Made by a program: the position numbers and the translations under genes. The notes below the pieces were generated by a model. That model saw only the letters and a list, made by a program, of their open reading frames with translations, did not search any database and was not told where the DNA came from. A stretch of 64,000 nt of DNA from Chloroflexi bacterium AL-N1 (GTDB lineage: Bacteria > Chloroflexota > Chloroflexia > Chloroflexales > Roseiflexaceae), in the NCBI GenBank assembly GCA_013122435.1, contig WYDT01000003.1, forward strand, positions 432,126 through 496,125, in the 5' to 3' direction. Position 1 is the first letter of the stretch. Each line of letters starts with the position of its first letter. Shown here piece by piece: positions 47,143 through 56,187 of this stretch.

Positions 47143-48930
47143 ATGTCCAAGAATATACTGGTCTGCGTGGCCTGGCCCTATGCGAATGGCCCGTTCCATG
47201 TTGGTCATGTGGCGGGCGCGTATTTGCCACCTGATATTTTTGCTCGTTACCATCGGCTCAAAGGGAATAACGTGCTCATGGTGTCCGGCTCCGATTGCCA
47301 TGGTACGCCTATCACCCTTGCCGCTGAACAGGATGGTATTACACCACAGGAGGTGATCAGTCGTCATCATCCAGCATTTCTCAAGACCTTTGAGGTGTTG
47401 GGGATTACGTTTGATCTGTTTACACAGACATATACGGATAATCATTACGAGGTTACGACCGATATTTTTCTGCGCTTGAAGGAAGGTGGGTATCTTTACA
47501 AAGAGCGTATGACCGGATCGTACTCGGAGACGCTGGGCCGCTTCCTGCCTGACCGTTTTGTGGAAGGCATCTGTCCCCATTGCAAGTTCCCGCGTGCACG
47601 GGGTGACCAGTGCGATAATTGTGGGAAACTGCTTGATCCATGGGAACTGGGTGAGCCACGGTCGACGATAGATGGTGCGCCGGTGACGTTTCGGGAAACG
47701 GAACACTATTTTCTTGATCTGGCCAAGCTCGAACCAGCACTGCGTGAATGGCTCGATAGTACTGATCGCAGTTATTGGCGCTCCAACACGGTACAGTTCA
47801 CCCAGAACTGGTTGCGTGAAGGGTTGCGCGGTCGGGCGATCACCCGTGATTTGGAGTGGGGGGTGCCGGTGCCCGATGACGATCCGGTGTTCAAAGACAA
47901 GCGCATTTATGTGTGGTTCGATGCGGTGATTGGATATTATTCGGCATCTATCGAATGGGCCAAACGTCTTGGTGAGCCAGAGCGCTGGCGTGACTGGTGG
48001 GTCTGTAACACCGATGGTTCGTCGCCTGCGCGGTCATACTACTTTATTGGGAAGGACAACATCCCGTTTCATACCATTATCTGGCCGGCGCTGCTGCTCG
48101 GGTATGGTGATCGGGTGCTGGCGTATGATGTTCCTGCCAATGAGTTCCTTAACCTCGAAGGTGACAAGATGAGTACCAGCCGCAACTGGGCGCTCTGGCT
48201 ACCGGATGTGGAGGAACGCTATCAGCCGGACCAGTTGCGTTTTTACCTGACGGCGAATGCGCCAGAGGGACGTGACAGCAATTGGTCGTGGTCAGACTTT
48301 GTGCGGCGCAACAACGACGAGTTGGTGGCTACCTGGGGCAATCTGGCTAATCGTGTGTTAAACATCGCCCACCGGAACTTTGGGCAAGTTCCTGATCCCG
48401 GAGCACTACAGGATGTCGATAAGCAACTCCTGGACGCCGCAGAGGAAGCATTTACGACGATTGGCGAATTGCTCGAAGCGGTCAAGTTGCGCTCGTCCTT
48501 GCAGGAAACGCTAGCTCTGGCCCAGCGTGCCAATCAGTACATCAGTGAGCAGGAGCCGTGGAAACTCGTCAAGACGGACAAAACGCGTGCGGCGGCGGTC
48601 ATTTATACAGGTCTGCGCGTCGTCGACAACCTCAAGACCTTGTTCTGTCCGTTCTTGCCATTTAGCAGCCAACAGTTGCATGAGTTGCTTGGCTATGAAG
48701 GCACGATTTCACCACAGCCTTATACAGAGGAAGAACAGGCACCTGATGGTTCTCCTCGACAGGTGTTGACAGGCAAGTATGCTGGAGAGGCTCAGTGGCA
48801 GCCCAGTGCTTTGCCAATCGGTCAGGCGCTGAAGGCCCCGGTGCCTCTGTTTAAGAAATTGGACGATTCGGTTGTTGATGAAGAGCTAGCAAGATTACGA
48901 CAGGGTTTAGAAACAACCCGAAAATGTTAA
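47143..48930 (+). CDS. metG: Methionyl-tRNA synthetase
   Basis: 595 residues. Class I synthetase charging tRNA-Met. HIGH-type motif HVGH is at residues 19-22, KMSTS begins at Lys342, and the connective peptide has a zinc knuckle (CPHCKFPRARGDQCDNCG). The anticodon-binding helical domain occupies the last 200 residues. No C-terminal tRNA-binding EMAP domain is present, so it is the short form. Expression is probably set by the Met-rich leader upstream. A hairpin terminator follows at 48939. Confidence 0.96.
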   Translation: MSKNILVCVAWPYANGPFHVGHVAGAYLPPDIFARYHRLKGNNVLMVSGSDCHGTPITLAAEQDGITPQEVISRHHPAFLKTFEVLGITFDLFTQTYTDNHYEVTTDIFLRLKEGGYLYKERMTGSYSETLGRFLPDRFVEGICPHCKFPRARGDQCDNCGKLLDPWELGEPRSTIDGAPVTFRETEHYFLDLAKLEPALREWLDSTDRSYWRSNTVQFTQNWLREGLRGRAITRDLEWGVPVPDDDPVFKDKRIYVWFDAVIGYYSASIEWAKRLGEPERWRDWWVCNTDGSSPARSYYFIGKDNIPFHTIIWPALLLGYGDRVLAYDVPANEFLNLEGDKMSTSRNWALWLPDVEERYQPDQLRFYLTANAPEGRDSNWSWSDFVRRNNDELVATWGNLANRVLNIAHRNFGQVPDPGALQDVDKQLLDAAEEAFTTIGELLEAVKLRSSLQETLALAQRANQYISEQEPWKLVKTDKTRAAAVIYTGLRVVDNLKTLFCPFLPFSSQQLHELLGYEGTISPQPYTEEEQAPDGSPRQVLTGKYAGEAQWQPSALPIGQALKAPVPLFKKLDDSVVDEELARLRQGLETTRKC

Positions 48931-48938
48931 GTGAGAAA

Positions 48939-48971
48939 GGATAGGCGATGAGGTTCGCTTCTCGCCTATCC
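48939..48971 (+). terminator. Hairpin after metG
   Basis: GGATAGGCGA pairs perfectly with TCGCCTATCC (10 bp); the following tract is only weakly T-rich. Confidence 0.65.
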
Positions 48972-49002
48972 GTATTACTTTACAATGTGTGAGGAAAAAG
49001 AA

Positions 49003-49347
49003 ATGGATGGTTATATTGTTCGTATCATTGTGTTACTCGTGTTTGCCGGGTTGTTAGGATTACAAGTTCGTGCGGCACGGAATCTGCCACATCGACGTCG
49101 CGCATTTGGGATGGCTGCCGCTGCGTTGTTGGTGTTTGCCGGGCATACGTTGCTGGAGGCGAACGGCGGGGCGGCTGGTGCACTCGGCACAGCGCTGATG
49201 ATCATTAATTTTGTGCTGCTTGGTGGGGCGCTCGTTTCCTACATATTATCAGCCCGTCATGGGGAAATGTATCGTCAGTATGAGCAGTTTGCTGCTGGTA
49301 TGAAACATTATCGTAAGCGTCGTCAGGGAGAAAAGGAGGAATCGTAG
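49003..49347 (+). CDS. Three-span membrane protein of unknown function
   Basis: 114 residues with hydrophobic segments at about 3-22, 35-52 and 62-84, then a basic C-terminal tail (MKHYRKRRQGEKEE). ATG 49003 follows GAGGAAAAAGAA; an in-frame ATG six codons earlier is less well placed. It is 14 bases ahead of the DUF309 gene and belongs to the same small operon. Confidence 0.65.
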   Translation: MDGYIVRIIVLLVFAGLLGLQVRAARNLPHRRRAFGMAAAALLVFAGHTLLEANGGAAGALGTALMIINFVLLGGALVSYILSARHGEMYRQYEQFAAGMKHYRKRRQGEKEES

Positions 49348-49361
49348 GTGAGGAGGAACAT

Positions 49362-49727
49362 GTGAGTGTGCGTGCTATCGACCACTTCAACGCAGAGGAC
49401 TATCGTGCGGCGCTTCTGGCTTTTGAGGAGCGCTGGCATACCGAACGAAGCGATTTTTTACGTGCGTTGATTCAACTCAGTAATGCCATGAATCAGTTGC
49501 GTCTTGGTCTTGTCAGTGGGCCACAGCGTAACCTTACGAGTGCCTATGCCTTGCTGGAGGATTATCTCCCGCAACACGAAGGAATGGATATCGCTGCTGT
49601 ACGAGACTATATTGCTCAACTGCTGGAGCTGATTCCTGAAAATACAGCACAGGGTGATGTGGTGTGGGCAACGGTTCCACGATTGTGTTTGTCCGTCGGT
49701 ACTCAGACTTCGCAGGGTGAGTTGTAA
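49362..49727 (+). CDS. DUF309 family protein
   Basis: 121 residues starting with GTG, five bases after AGGAGG. The family core FNAEDYRAALLAFEERWHTERSDFLRALIQLSNAMNQLRLG is clear; it is an all-helical fold with conserved Glu, Trp and Gly. The biochemical role is unknown. It ends three bases before the HEPN/CBS gene. Confidence 0.8.
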   Translation: MSVRAIDHFNAEDYRAALLAFEERWHTERSDFLRALIQLSNAMNQLRLGLVSGPQRNLTSAYALLEDYLPQHEGMDIAAVRDYIAQLLELIPENTAQGDVVWATVPRLCLSVGTQTSQGEL

Positions 49728-49730
49728 GCT

Positions 49731-50510
49731 ATGTCATCATTGCATCGCAAACGGCAGGGTCGTAAGCAGAAACGCTTTCCCTTAGTCCGGGTTTTTACCG
49801 AGCGTCTTGTATCGCTGCAAGGCAGTTTAGTGGACGATCCGGCCACAACTGGAGATCAGGCAGTTAAATTACTGGAGGAATATCTTGAGAGTCTGGTGCG
49901 AGCGCAGGGGTATCGTGGTGATGGGAGCATGGGGCGTTATGCGTCATTCTTGCGTGAACAGAATGTCTTCTCACGAGATATTTTGAACCGCATTGATGGG
50001 TATACGCAACTTCGGAATTGTCTGGCGCATACCTATGGCCTACAAACAAGTCCAGATTTGGCACAAGAATTGCTCGATTTTGTGGCACTGCTTCTCAGAA
50101 GTGGTGATATGATTGCTTCTACTCTAATGACGCGTAAGGTCTGTTCCGTTGCTGAGACAGATCTATTGGTTGATATTCGTGCATTGATGCTCGAAGAAGG
50201 ATATGGACGATTGCCAGTTTTACGAGACGGTGATGGGGTGGTGGGGTTGTTGATCGAGCGTGATCTGGTGGTGGCCCAAACGGAAGCTGAAGAGGCCAAC
50301 ATGGCTCTGGATACGATTACTATTGCGGAAGTGTTGCCCAATGATGCCGCAGACCGGGTGGTGCTAGTGGCGCCAGATACTTCGCGTGAGGCGGTGGCGG
50401 CACTGCTCAAGCGTGCCGGGGTGGTGGCGTGTGTGGTTACCCATAGCGGTGCGAAACACGAACGACCCCTTGGCATCATTACCCACGCAGACTTGCTCTA
50501 CCGTATGTGA
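49731..50510 (+). CDS. HEPN-like domain fused to a CBS pair
   Basis: 259 residues. The N-terminal helical domain (about 15-120) ends with RNCLAH at residues 95-100, an R-x4-H motif in the setting YTQLRNCLAHTYGL that is typical of HEPN RNases and DUF86-like proteins. Residues about 125-259 hold two CBS motifs (MTRKVCSVAETDLLVDIRALMLEEGYGRLPVL and VLVAPDTSREAVAALLKRAGVVACVV), which bind adenine nucleotides. The combination suggests a nucleotide-controlled RNase or RNA-binding protein. No antitoxin-like (MNT) partner is adjacent. Confidence 0.75.
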   Translation: MSSLHRKRQGRKQKRFPLVRVFTERLVSLQGSLVDDPATTGDQAVKLLEEYLESLVRAQGYRGDGSMGRYASFLREQNVFSRDILNRIDGYTQLRNCLAHTYGLQTSPDLAQELLDFVALLLRSGDMIASTLMTRKVCSVAETDLLVDIRALMLEEGYGRLPVLRDGDGVVGLLIERDLVVAQTEAEEANMALDTITIAEVLPNDAADRVVLVAPDTSREAVAALLKRAGVVACVVTHSGAKHERPLGIITHADLLYRM

Positions 50511-50672
50511 TTTCGAATGGCTAATACGATGAAGGTCTGGTCAGCCATTTGCATTGTTGATGCGCCATTTTTTTCCTCTTGACTCTCCGGTTACTGGAGG
50601 TTGTACCATCTCATTGATTGTTTTTTCATTCACCCATTGGTGTGAGCAAAACCGTAATCAGGAGATAGGTAC

Positions 50673-52124
50673 ATGATGAACATCGATACGTTTTCCTCTG
50701 TGACAGACATGCTGGCTGCACTGCGTACACGGCAGATCTCAGCCGTTGAGTTGCTGGATATCCATCTCGCGCAGATTGAGCGACATAACGGTGAGTTGAA
50801 TGCCATTGTGATCCCGAATTATGATGAGGCTCGGCGTTGTGCAGTAGCGGCAGATGAGGCGAGAGCGAGAGGCGAGGAACAGCCGCTTCTGGGTTTGCCG
50901 TTGACGGTGAAAGATTGTCTTTACATGCAGGGCTTGCCTACTACAGGTGGTCTTCCTGAACGGGCGCAGGCGATTGCCGAAGTTGACTCTGCGGTGGTGG
51001 CGCGGCTACGGAACGCTGGAAGTGTGATTTTGGGCAAGACGAATGTGCCGCCCTATGCGGCTGATTGGCAGTCGGACAATCCGCTGTTTGGTCGTACAAA
51101 CAATCCATGGAACCTTGCTCACACACCTGGTGGCAGTACCGGTGGTGGGGCGGCTGCGGTTGCGGCAGGGCTTACACCGCTTGAGTTTGGTGGCGACTTC
51201 GGGGGCTCGATTCGCATCCCGGCGGCTTTCTGTGGAATCTATGGCCACAAATCCAGTGAAACAGCGCTGCCGCGCAGTGGACATTTCCCTGGTCTGCCAT
51301 CGCCTAATGCGGCAACTGCTATGGCGGTCCAGGGACCATTGGCCCGCAGTGCTCAGGATCTGATGGTCGCGTTTGATGTGGTGGCTGGCCCTGATGTTGG
51401 TGAGGCGACTGGATGGCAACTGGCGCTCCCTGCTGCCCGACACAAGCGGCTGGCTGATTTTCGAGTGGCGGTGTTGCCTACCGTAGATTGGCTCCCTGTT
51501 GATGCAGAGATTATGGCGGCACAAGAGACCCTGGCAGGACAATTGCGGCAACTGGGTGCCAAGGTTGCGTACATTCAGCCTGCGGTATTTGGTGACTTAC
51601 GAGACTATGCGAAACTCTATCTGTCAATCTTTTATGCTATCAGTACCATTGGGATGCCAGAGGATGAGCGACGACGTGAGGCGCAGGAACTTCGTGCACT
51701 CGGTGATGAGTTGCTGATGGCCTATGCAGATGCGCTGGAGGGAAGCATCGGAGATTATATGATCTGGTTTGGTCAGCGGGAATTCTATCGAGCGGCTCTC
51801 CGTGAGTTCTTCCAGGAATGGGATATTCTGTTAGCACCAGCTAATATCGTGAATGCTTTTCCTCATACTACTGTCCCTATGCCACTCCGTCAGCTTGAGG
51901 TCAATGGTGAGGCTGTTAGGTATAATTTGCAGTTTGTGTATGCCTCGCTCTGTAATCTGAGTGGACATCCTGGAACGGCCTTTCCGGTTGGAATGAGCCA
52001 GAACGGTCTGCCAATCGGATTGCAGGCGATTGGGCCATACCTCGAGGATTACACACCAATGCGCTTTGCGGAACTTGTGGCGCAGGAGTTGGGTGGCTAT
52101 CAACGACCACCGCACTATCGGTAA
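50673..52124 (+). CDS. Amidase-signature hydrolase
   Basis: 483 residues. The Ser-Ser-Lys triad is seen as Lys in LTVKDCLY, Ser in GGSTGGGAAAVAAG and the nucleophile Ser in GGDFGGSIRIPAAFCG. The family hydrolyses amides of many kinds; the substrate is not predictable. The GatA form is unlikely because no gatB or gatC is nearby and the C-terminus differs. Start is at MMNIDTF after AGGAGATAG. A bidirectional terminator follows. Confidence 0.88.
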   Translation: MMNIDTFSSVTDMLAALRTRQISAVELLDIHLAQIERHNGELNAIVIPNYDEARRCAVAADEARARGEEQPLLGLPLTVKDCLYMQGLPTTGGLPERAQAIAEVDSAVVARLRNAGSVILGKTNVPPYAADWQSDNPLFGRTNNPWNLAHTPGGSTGGGAAAVAAGLTPLEFGGDFGGSIRIPAAFCGIYGHKSSETALPRSGHFPGLPSPNAATAMAVQGPLARSAQDLMVAFDVVAGPDVGEATGWQLALPAARHKRLADFRVAVLPTVDWLPVDAEIMAAQETLAGQLRQLGAKVAYIQPAVFGDLRDYAKLYLSIFYAISTIGMPEDERRREAQELRALGDELLMAYADALEGSIGDYMIWFGQREFYRAALREFFQEWDILLAPANIVNAFPHTTVPMPLRQLEVNGEAVRYNLQFVYASLCNLSGHPGTAFPVGMSQNGLPIGLQAIGPYLEDYTPMRFAELVAQELGGYQRPPHYR

Positions 52125-52147
52125 CTTCTGTAAAGGGCTTCGATAAG

Positions 52148-52177
52148 CAACAGGGTGCTCAGACGAGTACCCTGTTG
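52148..52177. terminator. Bidirectional terminator
   Basis: CAACAGGGT and ACCCTGTTG form a perfect 9-bp stem with a 12-base loop between the convergent amidase and peroxiredoxin genes. Confidence 0.75.
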
Positions 52178-52196
52178 TCTTGTGTTCCCAAGGCGA

Positions 52197-52727
52197 TTAG
52201 GCTTCGCCACGGGCTGGGTAGTTCTTGTCAATGATAAAATCGATGGCGGCGAGCATTTCACGGAAGTGTGGCCGAGCAAACGGCATAGTCGCAATGTTCG
52301 AGGCAAAAAGCGTTTGATCCGGGCGAATAATAAAAACGCCTGGTTCGCTAAAGATGGTTGGTTCTTCGATGCCTGCTGATGTTTTGCCACGACTGGTCGA
52401 GATAAACAATCCCCACTCGCGGGCTTTCTCAATGGAGAGTCCATATCCTATGGTGATGTTGTCCAGTTTCCACTCATCCCTGGCTGTTTGGGCCCGTTCC
52501 TGTGTATCGCTGCTCAGTGCGACAACATTAACTCCACGCTTTTTGAACTCGTCGACCGTGCGGTTGAGTTCTTGTAGATAGGTTTTGCAGATGGGGCAGT
52601 GGAGGCCGCGATATGCAACGACCAGAGTGAAAGTTTCGGGTCGCTGCTCTGCCAGACTCCAGACGCTGCCGTCGAGTGTGCTGATTTCGAGTTCGGGTGT
52701 TTTCGTGCGTGGAATAATGGTCCCCAT
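52197..52727 (-). CDS. Peroxiredoxin-like (AhpC/TSA) protein
   Basis: 176 residues. The active-site segment is YRGLHCPICKTYL, a CxxC in place of the single peroxidatic Cys context of true AhpC, as in the peroxiredoxin-like (PXL) group. Thioredoxin-fold features (NVVALSSDTQERA, GVFIIRPDQTLFASN) follow. It is likely a thiol reductase or peroxidase in the cytoplasm. Start 52727 (MGTIIPR) is chosen because AAGGA lies nine bases upstream; an earlier in-frame ATG at 52736 abuts it. Confidence 0.82.
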   Translation of the reverse strand: MGTIIPRTKTPELEISTLDGSVWSLAEQRPETFTLVVAYRGLHCPICKTYLQELNRTVDEFKKRGVNVVALSSDTQERAQTARDEWKLDNITIGYGLSIEKAREWGLFISTSRGKTSAGIEEPTIFSEPGVFIIRPDQTLFASNIATMPFARPHFREMLAAIDFIIDKNYPARGEA

Positions 52728-53091
52728 AATTGACATCCTTCTAATCATATCAAAATAATGCAGTTTTTTTGTGTTGCTTGTTGTATAGTACCATATTCTG
52801 GAACGAACGGTCAAGTATGGTTTTGAGGAGATATTTGGGAGCAGATGACTCGCTCAATTATAGGGGGCAAGGACAGTTGAGTATCTTTCAAATAGGTATT
52901 CTGAGAGATGTTTAAGAGACATTGCGTTCCCTTTTGTGGTAGATAGATATCAAATAAAACGTGGCATCTATGTAAAGTGCAAAGGGTTATCGTTGCTTAG
53001 TGCATTATTTCTGTTTATTCTATAATATGTTGTATCTCGTGGTAATGCAGAACAACATAACGGTACCTCCCTATTTATTGTAGGTAATGTT
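52728..53091. other. Divergent intergenic region
   Basis: No gene or clear structure. It supplies the upstream regions of the peroxiredoxin-like gene and of the gene at 53092. Confidence 0.4.
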
Positions 53092-53649
53092 ATGCGAATA
53101 AATGTTCCTAAATTAATGTATCAAACATTTCAACATTGTCGTCTTGTCCGTTCAAACACGGACAATTGTCTACAGGTCTTGGCAGTAGCGTTGACGATGT
53201 TGCAACACTCGACAACTTTTATCGTTCCAGTTCCTCGGTCAGTGGCCAAGTGTCTACCCCATGATGTTGCTGAAAAAGTGAGTGTGATATGGTTTCCCCC
53301 TATCCATAGACATGATATGATTCATACAGATGCCAGGCCATTTCTTACACTTGCCAGTATCGCAACGCAAGATTTGCAGCGTTTCTGGAGGGAAGAACAG
53401 ACGCAGCCAATTCGTGCACTTGGCTATGCCCTTCATAATCTGCATGCGTTCGTGCGAACACCGAGTTGTTTTGATCGGGAATGTTATTTTCATAGCTTTT
53501 ACATTGCTGGTCGTTACTGGGCTAATATGTCACCCGCGCTCCAACACCAATTTTGCGCTGTGATGAATCTTTCATGTGAGGAAGCTCAGAAAATACTTTC
53601 TGATCAGGAAATCCAATTGAGTAGTTTGTCTTCTGTAGGGGAGGAATGA
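53092..53649 (+). CDS. Protein of unknown function
   Basis: 185 residues, soluble, rich in His and Cys (PPIHRHDMIHTD, TPSCFDRECYFHSF). No signal, membrane segment or known motif. The open frame, start context (TAGGTAATGTT before the ATG) and even composition suggest a real gene. It is the last gene before the GC-richer island. Confidence 0.5.
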   Translation: MRINVPKLMYQTFQHCRLVRSNTDNCLQVLAVALTMLQHSTTFIVPVPRSVAKCLPHDVAEKVSVIWFPPIHRHDMIHTDARPFLTLASIATQDLQRFWREEQTQPIRALGYALHNLHAFVRTPSCFDRECYFHSFYIAGRYWANMSPALQHQFCAVMNLSCEEAQKILSDQEIQLSSLSSVGEE

Positions 53650-53700
53650 GTTCTATTTGTATCAAGATGCCAGGGATATAAAAGAGGGTGTGCGGAATAC

Positions 53701-53775
53701 ACTCACGAAGTCTGGGTCAGCCACTCGGCGGGTTTCCAATCGGTATTCCCAAGTGGGAGGGTGAAAGAGAAAGTG
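53701..53775. repeat. Left direct repeat of the island
   Basis: Bases 53701-53775 match 63926-64000 with a single difference (G/A at 53720). It covers the last codons of a histidine kinase and two bases past its stop. The true length of the right copy is unknown because the window ends. Confidence 0.95.
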
Positions 53776-53912
53776 GTTCCCTGCTCTTCGTTGCTCTCGA
53801 ACCAGATACTACCACCGTGGAGATCGACAAGTGTTTTGGTGATGCTAAGGCCCAGACCAGTGCTGCCCGCAACACGGATCGAGTCGCCACCGTTTTGCAG
53901 GATGAGGTGTTG
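53703..53912 (-). pseudogene. Histidine kinase 3' fragment
   Basis: About 70 codons on the minus strand encode the G2 box and end of a GHKL ATPase domain: [21 protein letters not shown], then [20 protein letters not shown] and a stop at 53703-53705. Upstream of about 53912 the kinase frame ends and unrelated sequence begins. It is the truncated twin of the gene entering at the right edge of the window. Confidence 0.85.
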
Positions 53913-54108
53913 TTATGAGGGCACCTCCCATTTTTATCCGTAGATGGGCAAGCGGATCGGGTTCGTACCAGTATTGCTTTTCGTACAATGCTTGTGAAAT
54001 AATGCCGTAACGATGCTTTCTGTTCCATTGCTGTCGATATACCATGGTCGTCTGCGTTGCGCTCTTCTTCCACATTTTCTCTACAAAAGAATGTACGGTG
54101 TTCACCAT
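53845..54108 (-). other. Unrecognised open frame at the island junction
   Basis: An 87-codon frame; the part at about 53931-54108 (VYRQQWNRKHRYGIISQALYEKQYWYEPDPLAHLRIKMG) has protein-like composition, while its C-terminal part runs out of frame over the kinase fragment. It may be a remnant of a gene cut by the rearrangement. No family is recognised. Confidence 0.3.
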
Positions 54109-54120
54109 CAGGAAGAATCA

Positions 54121-54155
54121 AACCCCGATGGAACTTCCGAGAATCCATCGGGGTT
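54121..54155. terminator. Bidirectional terminator
   Basis: AACCCCGATGG pairs perfectly with CCATCGGGGTT (11 bp) around a 13-base loop. It lies nine bases beyond the stop of the secreted hydrolase. Confidence 0.8.
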
Positions 54156-54163
54156 TCCGGTAA

Positions 54164-56095
54164 CTAGCGATTGATGAGTGGCAAGAAGATTCTTCTTGAA
54201 TCATCTGGGATTGGCGGGGCAATGATTGGCTCTGTCAGCGCCACCACCTCCGCCACGTCGTTCGACAGCGTACTCAGGCGCGACGTGAGCGAGTCGTTGT
54301 TGCCGCGATTGACGACGATGGCAACGCCGATGCCGTCAATCGTCGCGCCGTTGCGCTCATAACTGTCGTAGCGCGCCATGAACGCCACACCATCATCGAC
54401 CACGCCGTTGTGCCACAGCCGCCGCTGGTCGCTGCACGCCGACGATTGACAGTCCACACTCCACCCCAACGTGCGGTTTGGCGCGGCGTCGTCAAACCAG
54501 CGCGTTTCCATCACCGCCAGCGTTGCCGCGTCCATGACATCGGGTGTGGTTGGGTCGCGGTCGGTCGCCAGCATTACCCGCGCCAAATCACCCGCGCTTG
54601 CCATGAGCGATCCGGCGGCGCTGCCAGAATGGTTCTGCTGCGGATAGGTGCCGACGACGAGGTTGCCGTCGCCGTCGAGTGTGTGTGGATTGGCGACACG
54701 GTCTGGTGATTCGTCAACGAAGATGGAGCCAAACGGTCGAATTGCACCCGCACCCGACGGAATTAATACGTTGTCGTGCAAATAGTCGTACCAATCTTCA
54801 CCCGTCAACTCCTCGATCACATGGCCGACCAGCCCCATGCCGTGATTCGAGTAGTCGTAGTCGGTTCCAGGCTCGTACTGCAGCGGGCGCGTACTCAGCA
54901 CGTAGCGATGTGTGTCCTTGTACGGCAACTGGTTAAAGTTTTCGTCCCAGTCGTCCCACTGATACTTGATCACCGCCTGATCGACATCCCCACTTCCCCA
55001 CAGGCCGGACGTGTGGCTCAACAGGTGGCGAATCTGGATCGATTCGTACTCGTCGATCCAGTACTGGCGCTCACCGGGAATGTCGGGGCGCACCACGTCG
55101 TACAACCCAGTGTCTTCGCCCAAATCGGAGGCCGATCCACGACTCGCCTGATCGTCGCTAAACCAGACGATGCTGCGACCGTTGACCGTGCGGGCCACGT
55201 CGACGATGTCATAGCGGCGCAACTGGTTAACTGGCACGGTGTAGTCGAGTGTTTCGCCATCCCAACGACTCTTGAGGTCGTCAGGGGAGGTGCCGGAAGT
55301 CATCGTGCCGTCGTGGTAGTAGGCGTAGAAGTAGCCGTTCTGCTTATCCAGTGCTACCCCCACGATCGTGTCGCGCCGATTCGACTCGTACGTTCCAGCA
55401 AAGGACTGAACGCTGCCGAGATCGTCGGGCGTGCCGACGCTGTAGGTGCCGTCCCGGTACCACGAATAAACGTGATTGTCCGGTCCGCCGCGGGCGATGC
55501 CGAGCACATCATTCATGTCCTGCGGCGCGGGCAGCGTGAATGGCTGCGGACCCTCGATGCTGTCGAGGTCGCTGCTGCTGCCGATGGTGTACGTGCCGTT
55601 GCTGTACCAGGTGACGGTATTGTTGTTGTTGCCAATCGCCTGCCCAATGACTGGATAGTGACGGCGGACGCCCTGAGTGTAGGCATTTTCGTAGTCCGAG
55701 TCGTTCAGGATGTTGGTGTAGACACCACTGGTGATGCCCAATCCAGGCGTTTCCTCTATCAGGTGCATCATGCCCAGCGTCGTCAGCACCTTGTTGACGC
55801 TGCCGATGCGCGAGATGGTGTATGGCTGCATTGGCGCATTGGTGTCGGCGCGACGCACGCCGTAGCCTTTTTCACAGACTATTTCACCGTCCTGCGTCAC
55901 GGCCAGCGTCATGCCGGGCAGGGTGTGCTGGTCGAACACGGTGTCTACCAGCTCGTCAATGGCGTCCTCGATGTCGGCGCGGCAGTCGCCGGTCGAGGGG
56001 GTGGCGGGTGGTTGGGCTGAAACCGCTCCCTGCCCACCCACCAGCAGTGACCCAAGTACAATCCAAGACAGCAAACCTGCAATTCGTTTCATCAT
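54164..56095 (-). CDS. Secreted serine hydrolase (class C beta-lactamase fold) with repeat insert
   Basis: 643 residues. A signal peptide ends near VSAQ (residue 28). The catalytic SxxK is S99-V-N-K102, the second motif Y415-S-N and the third H562-N-G. Between the first two, residues about 155-345 form an insert of four similar units, each with an aromatic strand and a Gly-Thr turn (VTWYSNGTYTIG, YSWYRDGTYSVG, YAYYHDGTMTSG, IVWFSDDQASRG), like blades of a propeller or a surface lectin. The C-terminus RRIFLPLINR is the Chloroflexota-type tail. It probably cleaves peptides or esters outside the cell. The start follows AAAGGAG. Confidence 0.85.
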   Translation of the reverse strand: MMKRIAGLLSWIVLGSLLVGGQGAVSAQPPATPSTGDCRADIEDAIDELVDTVFDQHTLPGMTLAVTQDGEIVCEKGYGVRRADTNAPMQPYTISRIGSVNKVLTTLGMMHLIEETPGLGITSGVYTNILNDSDYENAYTQGVRRHYPVIGQAIGNNNNTVTWYSNGTYTIGSSSDLDSIEGPQPFTLPAPQDMNDVLGIARGGPDNHVYSWYRDGTYSVGTPDDLGSVQSFAGTYESNRRDTIVGVALDKQNGYFYAYYHDGTMTSGTSPDDLKSRWDGETLDYTVPVNQLRRYDIVDVARTVNGRSIVWFSDDQASRGSASDLGEDTGLYDVVRPDIPGERQYWIDEYESIQIRHLLSHTSGLWGSGDVDQAVIKYQWDDWDENFNQLPYKDTHRYVLSTRPLQYEPGTDYDYSNHGMGLVGHVIEELTGEDWYDYLHDNVLIPSGAGAIRPFGSIFVDESPDRVANPHTLDGDGNLVVGTYPQQNHSGSAAGSLMASAGDLARVMLATDRDPTTPDVMDAATLAVMETRWFDDAAPNRTLGWSVDCQSSACSDQRRLWHNGVVDDGVAFMARYDSYERNGATIDGIGVAIVVNRGNNDSLTSRLSTLSNDVAEVVALTEPIIAPPIPDDSRRIFLPLINR

Positions 56096-56187
56096 CAGAC
56101 ATTCTCCTTTTTGTTCAAATATGATCAGCGCCGAGGGCATTCAGCCAAGGGCCTCATCTGTGGCGTATAGTACGTGCGTCTACCGCA

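Noticed and set aside
54776..56020. Long open frame of 414 codons on the plus strand
   Set aside because: It is the antisense shadow of the secreted serine hydrolase, whose catalytic motifs and signal peptide are clear; the plus-strand product is Val/Arg/Asp-biased with no motif.
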